The translations under genes were made by a program, and so were the position numbers. Below are positions 8,275 through 16,565 of a stretch of 64,000 bases of DNA, one piece after another. Location of the stretch: contig NZ_JAIHAU010000005.1 of NCBI RefSeq assembly GCF_020054945.1, positions 37,948 to 101,947 of the forward strand, written 5' to 3'. Within the stretch, counting starts at the first letter, position 1. Every line of letters begins with the position of its first letter. The notes beneath the pieces were generated by a model. It did no database searches, was not told the origin of the DNA, and was given only the letters and a program-made list of their open reading frames with translations. The DNA is from Mahella sp. (GTDB lineage Bacteria > Bacillota > Clostridia > Mahellales > Mahellaceae).

Positions 8275-9672
8275 TTGAAGTTTGCTGCATTAAAAGATGG
8301 ATGTGGGGATGAGGATCAACAACATTCCAACGCACTGCTGAAAGAGGCTTTGCAGATCACATGGCCCGCCTTTATTGAACTGGTCATGTCAACGCTGTTC
8401 GGCATGGTCGACATGATAATGGTAGGACAGGTAAGCCCAAGCGCCATAGCCGCGGTCGGGCTGACAAACCAGCCGTTTATGTTGCTTATAGCGGTATTTG
8501 CGGCATTAAATGTAGGCACCACCACATTGGTGGCATGGAATATAGGAGCCCGCGACCTCAAAAAAGCACGTATAGTCACGCGACAATCGCTCACTGTCGG
8601 AACAACGCTGGGCATAGTGATAAGCATCATAGGCTTATTTTCCGCCAAATACATAATAACCTTTATGGGCGCCAAACCCGATACTATAGGACCGGCCACA
8701 CAGTATTTCGAGATCATATCGGCCGGACTTGTATTTCAGGTCATAACAATGGCCGTCACCGCCGCTTTGAGAGGCGCCGGCGAGACCAGAATACCCATGA
8801 TATATAACTTAGGGGCAAATCTGTTGAACGTATTCGGCAACTATGTGCTTATATACGGCAAATTGGGCTTCCCCGCCCTGGGCGTAACAGGCGCCGCTAT
8901 ATCGACCGACATAGCGCGTATGCTAGCGTGCCTTGCCGGACTCTACGTTTTATTCTTCTCGCGCAAGACCAAGCTGGCCTTGACAATAAAGGGCGACTAC
9001 CGCCCGGATTTCGGCATTATAAAACAGGTATTCAGAATAGGAATACCGGCGGCTGCAGAGCAGTTTGTACTGCAAAGCGGTCTCATACTTTTTGCTCGCA
9101 CCGTATCGGGATTAGGAACAGCGACATATGCCGCACATCAGATAGGGCTAAATATAAACGGCTTGACCTTCTCGCCCAGCCAGGCCTTCGGCGTAGCAGC
9201 CACAACCATGGTAGGGCAGAGCCTTGGGGCCAATGATACAAAAAAAGCACAGGAATGCGCCGATCTTATCCATAAGATGGGTATGGCTGTAGCTTGTTTT
9301 ATAGGTTTGATGTTTATCTTTTTCTCCCATCCTATAGCGCGGCTTTATACCAATGACTTGGCAGTGGCAGCCATGGCCGGCACGGTGCTCAAAATCATGG
9401 CCCTGGCACAACCCGGGCAATCCACCCAGCTCGTGCTCGCCGGCGCACTGCGCGGCGCCGGCGATACCATGTACCCGCTATATGCTTCTGCCTTTGGTAT
9501 ATGGGTGTTCCGCGTCGTTATAGCCTATATATTCGTCAATATCTTCGGCTGGGGCCTTATAGGCGCGTGGGTGGCTATGGTTCTCGATCAGTACACCCGC
9601 TCGGCCATCGTATATATGCGCTATCGCTCGGGTAAATGGAAATACATTAGAAGCCGCGTCGATATGGAATGA
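8275..9672 (+). CDS. MATE family efflux transporter
   Basis: A 465-aa multidrug and toxin extrusion protein with about twelve hydrophobic segments in two similar halves (ALQITWPAFIELVMSTLF near the N-terminus; a second WP/IP-type helix start at about residue 250). It would export cationic compounds using a Na+ or H+ gradient. The start is TTG at 8275, preceded by GAGAGGGAGA at a normal distance; no upstream ATG fits. It is transcribed alone from its own promoter, divergent from the sucrose operon and convergent with the next gene. Confidence 0.93.
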   Translation: MKFAALKDGCGDEDQQHSNALLKEALQITWPAFIELVMSTLFGMVDMIMVGQVSPSAIAAVGLTNQPFMLLIAVFAALNVGTTTLVAWNIGARDLKKARIVTRQSLTVGTTLGIVISIIGLFSAKYIITFMGAKPDTIGPATQYFEIISAGLVFQVITMAVTAALRGAGETRIPMIYNLGANLLNVFGNYVLIYGKLGFPALGVTGAAISTDIARMLACLAGLYVLFFSRKTKLALTIKGDYRPDFGIIKQVFRIGIPAAAEQFVLQSGLILFARTVSGLGTATYAAHQIGLNINGLTFSPSQAFGVAATTMVGQSLGANDTKKAQECADLIHKMGMAVACFIGLMFIFFSHPIARLYTNDLAVAAMAGTVLKIMALAQPGQSTQLVLAGALRGAGDTMYPLYASAFGIWVFRVVIAYIFVNIFGWGLIGAWVAMVLDQYTRSAIVYMRYRSGKWKYIRSRVDME

Positions 9673-9678
9673 TAAATA

Positions 9679-10758
9679 TTATAAGATCAGAATATCCGGC
9701 CGCATAAGCTTATAACCATCATATTCCGCTTCTATATATGCATATTGGCCGGTATGGGTGATGATTTCATTTCCGTCCTCCAATATGAGGATGGTGTCCT
9801 CTGACTTGGTTCCGGTAATAGACGGGTTCCATGCAAAAGCCTGGTTTGCGCTTACTGTCTGGTCGATGTCCGGAGTAGCCCTGTATTCCCTCGGCGCATA
9901 TCCGGTCAATCCGCCCTGATGATGCTTCTTCCACTCATCCGGATACCCCTCATCGCTATAGCAGGCCACGGCCTTATTGAATATATCCTTTACGCTGTTG
10001 CCGGGTCTGGTATTGCTGATAAAGCATGTATCTATTTTGGCCACCGCCTTGTGCTTTTTCATGATATCATCATCGAGCGCTCCAAGGCTTGCCAATCGAG
10101 TAGCAGAGGCAACAAGCCCCCATTTGCGCCCGCCTATCGCTATCATGCAATACTTGACCAGCCTATTGTCTGTTGGCAACGGATGTCTGTATGATGATAT
10201 ACGCTGGTCAAAAGCAACCAGCAGCGTAACCGGTTCTATGCCCAGCGACCACAATTCGCGGCTCACCATACCCGCTACCTCAAATTCACTCATGCCTTCT
10301 TTCAACTGTCTGCATACCCTTTCCGCCGCCCTCGCAGTATTTAGGCCAAGCCATCTGTATCGCTCTTTTTCCTGCTCATTGAGCCGGCTTCTGATGTATA
10401 CGAACTGCTGGTTGAGCTGTGTATCAGTACAATACCTGCCCTCGCCCATTATTTCTTTGATCAGCCTCTGCTTCTCAGACTCTCGAAACCACGGGAACTC
10501 CTTGAACGTAAACAGTTGCCCGTTTACTTCTTCATTGGCCAATCTGCCCGACTCGATATTGTTAGTCAGCAAATATGCCGCATCGGATGTGACAAGTATC
10601 GAAGCGCATAAATTTTCAGACGCTATTCCTATGAAACCTCGCCCTCCTGTTAGCCATGAAAAATTAGCCAGACTATTTATCAATATGCCGTCAAGGGCTT
10701 CAGCTTTCATCAAATCCCTTATGAGATTCAGCTTATATAAAAATTCTTCTTTATTCAC
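9679..10758 (-). CDS. M24 (pita-bread fold) protein lacking metallopeptidase ligands
   Basis: A 359-aa protein with an N-terminal creatinase/prolidase domain (about 1-135) and a C-terminal M24 domain. In active Xaa-Pro peptidases five residues (D, D, H, E, E) hold two metals. Here the first two align with Ala207 and Ser218 (IAIGGRKWGLVASATR), and the first Glu with Asn311 (FAWNPS); His279 or His280 and Glu320 (SEDT) remain. So it is probably not a metallopeptidase. It may be creatinase-like (a metal-free hydrolase) or non-catalytic. It is the last gene of a three-gene operon, 12 nt after the DUF6062 gene. Confidence 0.85.
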   Translation of the reverse strand: MNKEEFLYKLNLIRDLMKAEALDGILINSLANFSWLTGGRGFIGIASENLCASILVTSDAAYLLTNNIESGRLANEEVNGQLFTFKEFPWFRESEKQRLIKEIMGEGRYCTDTQLNQQFVYIRSRLNEQEKERYRWLGLNTARAAERVCRQLKEGMSEFEVAGMVSRELWSLGIEPVTLLVAFDQRISSYRHPLPTDNRLVKYCMIAIGGRKWGLVASATRLASLGALDDDIMKKHKAVAKIDTCFISNTRPGNSVKDIFNKAVACYSDEGYPDEWKKHHQGGLTGYAPREYRATPDIDQTVSANQAFAWNPSITGTKSEDTILILEDGNEIITHTGQYAYIEAEYDGYKLMRPDILIL

Positions 10759-10770
10759 AATATCATCCTC

Positions 10771-11499
10771 CTAAAACCGTCCTGTTAATTTGAGCAGCAT
10801 CCTGGGCAAAGCATCCTTGGATGTCCCCCACGGCTTATCCTGATTGCGATAATCGTATTTATCTATAAACCAATCGAGGTCGGCCTGCACGCGCTGCATA
10901 TTGCTCATCTGAACGGGCCATACAGCCTGTATGAATTCGTCTGCAGCTTTGCCCGACATGGTATCGCGCGCCATGATAAGTACATCCTTGAAATGGCGCA
11001 GGCAGAAACCTTTGGATCCGAGCAGCGTATCTTTAAAGCCTTTGTCGTGCTGCCACAGGTGCAAAATCGTATATTCATAGCGTTTCATGGAATCATCCAG
11101 CTTATCGCATATAACGCAGCTGCTCAAAGCAGCGTCTATATATGAGACCACGGCCTGTACGCTGTCGCCACCACCGCGGCCCAAAAACGACCGCTTGGCC
11201 GAGGTATTTGCCGGAGCCATGCCCGATAATTCGTCCATGATCTGGCGCGCTCTCGTTTGAGCCATCAGCGCCACGGGCAGTTTATTGCCGGTATTTTGAT
11301 AGAGCAATGCATAATGGCATCGGCAAAATCCTTTTCCATTGACATCGATGCGATTATCCGGTTCCATAACCGAGCCGCCGAGATAAAATTCTATGTATTG
11401 TTTTTCAGCTTTATCCTCCAGCCAACATAAAGGACATTCGCCGCCTTCTTCAAATGCCTCCCATACCGGTATGGTATCCAAATGATACTTAATAGGCAA
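10771..11499 (-). CDS. DUF6062 family protein with paired CxxC motifs
   Basis: A 242-aa soluble protein without signal peptide or membrane segment. Four cysteine/histidine clusters are visible in a twice-repeated pattern: CPLC (22-25) with FCRCH, then CVIC with FCLRH. They are likely metal-binding half sites. The family function is unknown to me. It sits between a PfkB kinase and the M24-like protein, with short gaps on both sides, so all three are probably co-transcribed. It may support a carbohydrate acid or amino compound pathway, but that is a guess from the kinase alone. Confidence 0.8.
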   Translation of the reverse strand: MPIKYHLDTIPVWEAFEEGGECPLCWLEDKAEKQYIEFYLGGSVMEPDNRIDVNGKGFCRCHYALLYQNTGNKLPVALMAQTRARQIMDELSGMAPANTSAKRSFLGRGGGDSVQAVVSYIDAALSSCVICDKLDDSMKRYEYTILHLWQHDKGFKDTLLGSKGFCLRHFKDVLIMARDTMSGKAADEFIQAVWPVQMSNMQRVQADLDWFIDKYDYRNQDKPWGTSKDALPRMLLKLTGRF

Positions 11500-11514
11500 T
11501 GCGCGTAATGCTCC

Positions 11515-12465
11515 TCATCTTTCTATAAGGCGTTTGTTACCTGTAAGCGCCTCTATTTCTTTTCTGGAAGGCAAACCCTCCACATCGCCCACTATAGTGG
11601 TAGCAAACCCACCGCAGGTATTGGCCAGACCGACAGCCTGTTCAAGGGGCATGCCTTCTAATATCCCCGTTAAAAAACCCGATGCAAAAGCATCGCCGGC
11701 ACCTACGGTATCTATGACCGGTCCAGCGTCAAAGGCCGGCGACATTATCTCCTCATCACGCGTTGCGGCCATCGCACCTTCTTTCCCCAGTTTAACGGCC
11801 ACCGTAGATGCTCCGAGCTTTAAGAATTCTTCAGCGATGGTTTTAGGATCCCGGCTGCCGAATATTATTTCCCCCTCGTCTATCCCGGGCAGCACTATAT
11901 CGGCGTATCGGGCCATTTCTTTGAGCACCTCGGCCGCCTGCCGACCGCTCCACAGCTTGAGCCTTATATTGGGATCGAAGGAAACCGTGACACCGGAAAC
12001 CTTGGCTATCTCCATGGCCTTAAACACTGTTTCCCTGCAATTATCGCTAAGAGCCGGAGTTATACCGCTTACATGCAGTATACGCGCGTTCTTTATATAA
12101 TCCCCATCAAGATCCGCGGGCGACATCGTGCTGGCCGCCGACCCTTTCCTGTAATAATATACCGTGACATCGCCGCTAGCTTTTATCTCCTTGAAGTACA
12201 CGCCGGTCGGATGCACTTCATCGAATATAACCCTTGACGTATCCACCCCCTCACCTCTTATGAAGTTGTTTATAAATCTGCCGAAGGGATCATCTCCCAA
12301 TCGACTTATCCACCCGGCCGAATGGCCTAACCTGGATACCCCTATGGCCACATTGGATTCGGCGCCGCCTATAAGGCGCTTAAAATCGGCTATGTATTGC
12401 AGCGGCCCGGATGATGCCGGGTTAAATACCGCCATGGTTTCGCCCAAAGTTACCAATTCAGGCAT
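11515..12465 (-). CDS. PfkB carbohydrate kinase, 2-keto-3-deoxygluconate kinase-like
   Basis: A ribokinase-family kinase of about 316 aa. The GGAESNVA motif in the N-terminal third and VIDTVGAGDAFASGF near the C-terminus mark the sugar site and the anion hole with catalytic Asp. The segment YYYRKGSAAS is typical of KDG kinases, which phosphorylate 2-keto-3-deoxygluconate from uronate breakdown. An upstream in-frame GTG at 12483 lacks an SD, whereas the ATG at 12465 is preceded by AAAGGA, so the shorter form is preferred. It is the first gene of the kinase, DUF6062, M24-like operon. Confidence 0.87.
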   Translation of the reverse strand: MPELVTLGETMAVFNPASSGPLQYIADFKRLIGGAESNVAIGVSRLGHSAGWISRLGDDPFGRFINNFIRGEGVDTSRVIFDEVHPTGVYFKEIKASGDVTVYYYRKGSAASTMSPADLDGDYIKNARILHVSGITPALSDNCRETVFKAMEIAKVSGVTVSFDPNIRLKLWSGRQAAEVLKEMARYADIVLPGIDEGEIIFGSRDPKTIAEEFLKLGASTVAVKLGKEGAMAATRDEEIMSPAFDAGPVIDTVGAGDAFASGFLTGILEGMPLEQAVGLANTCGGFATTIVGDVEGLPSRKEIEALTGNKRLIER

Positions 12466-12661
12466 TGTATCGCATCCTTTCACAATGGCATGATGAATTT
12501 GTTATAGAACAAATCGCAGATTTTTCTATTTAATTATACCATATAGTTATCCGATTTGATATAATATTATGGGTTTTGCGGAGAATCTGAATTTATGCCC
12601 TTAACTTGTATGAGCCCAACAAGAATCATGCCAAAAAACCGAATTTTTATGAATAATGTAT

Positions 12662-12690
12662 AAAAAAAAGTCGAATTTTTATATAATTCG
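12662..12690 (-). terminator. Rho-independent terminator after the leuB-niaR unit
   Basis: On the minus strand CGAATT pairs with AATTCG around an AT loop and is followed by eight U residues (12662-12669). It lies about 15-40 nt beyond the niaR stop. A second CGAATTTTTAT-like stretch just beyond repeats part of the stem. Confidence 0.7.
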
Positions 12691-12702
12691 CCTATTGTTA
12701 TA

Positions 12703-13281
12703 TTACCCCCTCCGCGATATAATTATACACGAAAAGCGAAATGCTTTTCTGCTAACACCACAACCTACAATACCAACACCAAACATTTTACTTATTGACC
12801 TCCTTTTAATATAGAGTATCTCTACATCGTCAGCCTCCACCGTATGAAGGTGTACGCCGCCAGTTAATGACGACAGAGGTTCTACGCCCTTTTGATTTAT
12901 CTTATACATGAAATCCTGTATATCGCTGATAGACGACAGCATCAGAAGGCCGCGCAGCTCACCATAAACTTTATGCTCTATTATCACGTCTATTACCTTG
13001 CCCCCCAGTGAAACAATAGTGCATAATTCATCTTCGATCTGCTCCGGCGTATGGCGGCACGCGAATACGCGGCTCACTTTCTGCTTTATGGTATCAGGCA
13101 GCATATAACCCTGCGGCGTGGCTATTATATTTATACCGGCCGCCCTCAATATAGCTATATCCTGCACTATAACCTGGCGGCTGACATCGAATGCCGCGGC
13201 CAGATCAGTGCCGGTTATAGGAGTTTTGGCTTCCTTCAATTTATTCAATATGCCTTCCCGGCGTTGAGTACCATTGAACAT
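12703..13281 (-). CDS. niaR: NiaR-type niacin-responsive repressor with abnormal C-terminus
   Basis: A 192-aa regulator with an N-terminal winged helix (about 1-60) and a 3H domain that binds nicotinic acid through a metal. The likely metal ligands are present: His77, Glu85, His144 and His146 (GGVHLH). The family normally ends about 15 residues after the position of Leu156. Here the frame instead continues into an SD-like AAAAGGAGG and a sequence resembling the start of another protein (MFGVGIVGCGV). The natural tail therefore seems lost by a deletion or fusion. It starts 13 nt after leuB. Whether repression still works is unclear. Confidence 0.82.
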   Translation of the reverse strand: MFNGTQRREGILNKLKEAKTPITGTDLAAAFDVSRQVIVQDIAILRAAGINIIATPQGYMLPDTIKQKVSRVFACRHTPEQIEDELCTIVSLGGKVIDVIIEHKVYGELRGLLMLSSISDIQDFMYKINQKGVEPLSSLTGGVHLHTVEADDVEILYIKRRSISKMFGVGIVGCGVSRKAFRFSCIIISRRG

Positions 13282-13293
13282 AGTCTCACCCCT

Positions 13294-14358
13294 CTATATA
13301 CGGTTCAGATACTCTACCACTAAATCCCCCATTTTATCAGTCCCTACGAGCTTCATATTATTCTCCATAATATCCGCCGTACGGTAGCCATCCTCCAGGA
13401 CCTGAGCCACGGCATGTTCTATCATATCAGCCTGACGCGTCAGGTCGAAGCTGTAACGCAGCATCATGGCAATCGACAGTATAGTAGCAAGCGGATTAGC
13501 TTTATCCTGACCTGCTATATCAGGCGCCGAACCATGTATGGGCTCGTAAAAGCCCTGTTTAGTATCCCCGAGGCTAGCCGACGGAAGCATACCCAGCGAA
13601 CCGACCAGCATGGATGCTTCGTCGCTTAATATATCGCCGAACATATTACTGGTCACTATAACATCAAATTGATGCGGATTCCTTATAAGCTGCATAGCGC
13701 AGTTATCGACATACATGTGATTCAGCTCCACGTCAGGGTACTGCTCGGCCACGCGCGTTACCGTCTCACGCCATAAACGCGAGCTCTCCAATATGTTTGC
13801 CTTATCCACCGACGTGACTTTGCGGCGGCGTTTACGCGCGGTGTCAAAAGCGACGCGGGCTATACGCTCAACTTCAGGCACACTATAGCATTCGGTATCA
13901 TACGCCTTGTCACCATCCCTGCCGCGTTGGCCGAAATATATACCGCCTATGAGCTCGCGCACCACCAGCACATCTATGCCTTCGCCTATTATCTCCTCTT
14001 TCAGCGGCGATGCCTTTTTCAGCTGGGGAAACAACACCGCGGGGCGCAGATTGGCAAATACTCCAAGGCCTTTTCTCAGCCCCAGCAGCGCTTGCTCCGG
14101 CCTAAGGTCGCCAGGCAGATCATCCCATTTGGGACCGCCCACAGCTCCGAGCAGCACCGCATCGCTGGCCAAACAAACATCTAGCGATTTTTCAGGTAAA
14201 GGATGGCCGGTCTTATCTATAGCGGTCCCGCCAGCTAATACCTCGGTAAATTCGAATTCTATTTCACCCGGCCTTTCTATGGCCTTCAGCACCTTTACGG
14301 CTTGCTTTATTATATCCGGGCCTATGCCATCACCCGGCACCAGTGCTATTTTGAACAT
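13294..14358 (-). CDS. leuB: 3-isopropylmalate dehydrogenase
   Basis: A 354-aa NAD-dependent decarboxylating dehydrogenase of leucine synthesis. It shows the N-terminal LVPGDGIGP motif, the ELIGGIYFG segment that sets substrate choice, and the late GSAPDIAG motif near the cofactor site. An ATG at 14364 touches the SD (GGAGGG), so the ATG at 14358 is preferred. It is not accompanied by leuA, leuC or leuD in this window, which is unusual since these are often clustered. It is followed closely by niaR. Confidence 0.95.
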   Translation of the reverse strand: MFKIALVPGDGIGPDIIKQAVKVLKAIERPGEIEFEFTEVLAGGTAIDKTGHPLPEKSLDVCLASDAVLLGAVGGPKWDDLPGDLRPEQALLGLRKGLGVFANLRPAVLFPQLKKASPLKEEIIGEGIDVLVVRELIGGIYFGQRGRDGDKAYDTECYSVPEVERIARVAFDTARKRRRKVTSVDKANILESSRLWRETVTRVAEQYPDVELNHMYVDNCAMQLIRNPHQFDVIVTSNMFGDILSDEASMLVGSLGMLPSASLGDTKQGFYEPIHGSAPDIAGQDKANPLATILSIAMMLRYSFDLTRQADMIEHAVAQVLEDGYRTADIMENNMKLVGTDKMGDLVVEYLNRI

Positions 14359-14475
14359 ATGCATCCCTCCAACTCAATGTTAATCCATCTTTTTATAAAT
14401 TGTATCACATTATAGCACGACAGGGCAAAAAAATGTTATAATAAAAGCAGGAAGAAGGAAAGAAAGGGAAACATT

Positions 14476-15186
14476 ATGTCATCATTTATTTTATCCTTTG
14501 ATAATGTTACCAAAAAATTTGAGAGTGTCACAGCTTTAAAATCATTATCATTTAAGGTTCCGGAAAATAAAATAACGGGGCTTATAGGATCAAACGGAGC
14601 TGGTAAAACTACAACGTTACGCCTTATCGTAAGATACCTAACTCCAGATTCAGGCACAATATTATATAGAAATAAAGATATATATTCCTTGCCCGATTCA
14701 TCATTTCCAATATCCTATATTCCAGATACGCCTATATATTTTGAAGAATTGACGGTCAAGGAGCATTTATCGTTTATCAGTGCCATGTATCAAACTGAAA
14801 GTAATGTGCAAAATCTAATCGATGTTTTAAAATTGGAAAGGCATCTTGATAAAGTTCCTTCAGTATTGTCAAGAGGCACCAAACAAAAATTAATAATTGC
14901 TTGTGCATTATTAAGGAACTTTGATTTTTTAATAGCCGATGAGCCATTTTCGGGACTTGATCCCAAACAAATAAAAACGTTTAAGGACCTACTGCTTGAG
15001 GAAAAGAAAAAAGGAAAAACAATACTGCTTTCCACGCATTTATTGGATATGATTGAAAATATCTGTGACTACTATATTATGATTGACGACGGAGAATTGT
15101 TGGCACAAGGAACATTAACCGAACTTATCAATAATAGTAAATGCTCCACTCTGGAAGAACTTTACTTATATCTCGCAGATTGCTGA
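14476..15186 (+). CDS. ABC transporter ATP-binding protein
   Basis: A 236-aa nucleotide-binding subunit. Walker A is GSNGAGKTT (38-46), the signature is a variant LSRGTKQ rather than LSGGQ, and Walker B with the catalytic Glu is FLIADEPFSGLDP. The first codons follow an AAAGGGAAAC SD. It pairs with the membrane protein encoded 22 nt downstream to form a likely ABC-2 or Ecs-like exporter. The gene is markedly more AT-rich than leuB and the genes after it, which suggests separate origin. Substrate unknown. Confidence 0.92.
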   Translation: MSSFILSFDNVTKKFESVTALKSLSFKVPENKITGLIGSNGAGKTTTLRLIVRYLTPDSGTILYRNKDIYSLPDSSFPISYIPDTPIYFEELTVKEHLSFISAMYQTESNVQNLIDVLKLERHLDKVPSVLSRGTKQKLIIACALLRNFDFLIADEPFSGLDPKQIKTFKDLLLEEKKKGKTILLSTHLLDMIENICDYYIMIDDGELLAQGTLTELINNSKCSTLEELYLYLADC

Positions 15187-15208
15187 TAAATTTTCGGAGG
15201 GAAGAAAT

Positions 15209-16477
15209 ATGATTAGGTTTCTTTTGATGGAATCAATAAGAGAATGGAAAATATTAATCAAAAATTATTTGCTTGAGATGATCGGGCTTATCATTTTTTT
15301 TGCTGTCTTTCTCCAAACAGTTAAAACAATTATAAGAACCATTTATGCAAGTGACGTTTCATTATCAGATAATCTTTTGATGGTCAGCATTATAATTTGC
15401 ATTATTCAGTTGCTTAGTATTATTTCCCAAAGAAACCTCGTGTTTGAAATACATCCTGCCGCTTTACATTACTTTTTCAACTCTCCACAGCTAAATTTAG
15501 TGAAAAAAATTGCTTTTATCAAAAAGATTATTGGGAAATTGGTTTTGGCATTTTTATTATGCCTTATAATATTTAATTTCAAGCTCTCAGTTGATCTGGG
15601 AATAGCCACTTTTAGCATGTTTATATATCTGATAGCAGGTTCTTTCATTAAATGGTTTAAATATAATAAATTAAATTTTATTATGGTGGCTCTGCTTTAT
15701 GCTTGTACCAGCTTATTATTTGTTTTGTCTTTAAGTAAAATGTTTTTACCGGCAAATATACCTTTATTTGTCTTATCTTTATTTGTCATTTATTATAATA
15801 GCAAAATAAAAATCGATTGGGGTAAATATTATGATGATTTAGTATATATGGAAAAAACAAATAATGCCACCAGACACAAGAATATGGCCGAAATGCAGCA
15901 AATAGCCATCGATCATATTGCAACCGCACGCCATTCTTTAAAAATTTATGCGCTTCCACTTAAACGCAGTAATGCGCTTCTATGTAAAGCTCTAATCGAA
16001 ACATTGCGAATGAGTAAACAAGTTATCGCAGTACTCGGTCTATTTTTGGTATTTGCCCTGTTATTAAATAAAACAATGCTATTCTCAGAAATACCGATCA
16101 TAGGCGACCCTAATATCGCGCCTGTTATTGCTATGCTTGCGGTTACTACCTTTTTGGTTAACCTAAAGCAGATTTATTCAAAACAAATTATGGCTATCGT
16201 TGACAAGCATAAAGCAGGCTTTTTCATTCCTTATCCTTTTACAACAATTGTATATAGTTATAGCCTTATATGTTGTCTTAGTACAGTGCTTATTTTAGCC
16301 GTTTTTTGTGCTATTCTCTCTTCAGGTTGGATAAAGAGTATTGCAGCGATAATCATTTCTATCCTGGCTATGTATTTATACTTTTTTACGCTCGGTAATA
16401 ACCGTGCAAACCGCTTTGTTGATACAGTATCTAATATAATATTGTTCTTATCTTCTGGTTTGCTTTTTTTAGGTTGA
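15209..16477 (+). CDS. ABC exporter membrane subunit (EcsB/ABC-2-like)
   Basis: A 422-aa integral membrane protein with around ten hydrophobic segments arranged in two clusters (residues 20-200 and 275-420) and a charged cytoplasmic loop at about 210-265. There is no EAA motif, so it is not an importer permease. GGAGGGAAG precedes the ATG. It follows an ATPase gene in the same AT-rich two-gene operon. Resemblance to EcsB-like permeases is judged from layout only; what it exports cannot be read from the sequence. Confidence 0.75.
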   Translation: MIRFLLMESIREWKILIKNYLLEMIGLIIFFAVFLQTVKTIIRTIYASDVSLSDNLLMVSIIICIIQLLSIISQRNLVFEIHPAALHYFFNSPQLNLVKKIAFIKKIIGKLVLAFLLCLIIFNFKLSVDLGIATFSMFIYLIAGSFIKWFKYNKLNFIMVALLYACTSLLFVLSLSKMFLPANIPLFVLSLFVIYYNSKIKIDWGKYYDDLVYMEKTNNATRHKNMAEMQQIAIDHIATARHSLKIYALPLKRSNALLCKALIETLRMSKQVIAVLGLFLVFALLLNKTMLFSEIPIIGDPNIAPVIAMLAVTTFLVNLKQIYSKQIMAIVDKHKAGFFIPYPFTTIVYSYSLICCLSTVLILAVFCAILSSGWIKSIAAIIISILAMYLYFFTLGNNRANRFVDTVSNIILFLSSGLLFLG

Positions 16478-16501
16478 GGGAAAATGCGATTCCATAACCC
16501 A

Positions 16502-16545
16502 AATAAAGCTTCTATATACCTTTGTTGGCATATAGAAGCCTTATT
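16502..16545. terminator. Bidirectional terminator hairpin
   Basis: A perfect 10-bp stem, GCTTCTATAT (16508-16517) with ATATAGAAGC (16530-16539), extends outward by AATAA/TTATT with one mismatch. It lies between two convergent genes and can serve both strands. Confidence 0.75.
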
Positions 16546-16565
16546 ATCCCGACTGCAGTAAAGAA

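Noticed and set aside
13907..14383. 158-codon plus-strand frame opposite leuB
   Set aside because: It is a serine/proline-rich shadow of a certain gene on the other strand.
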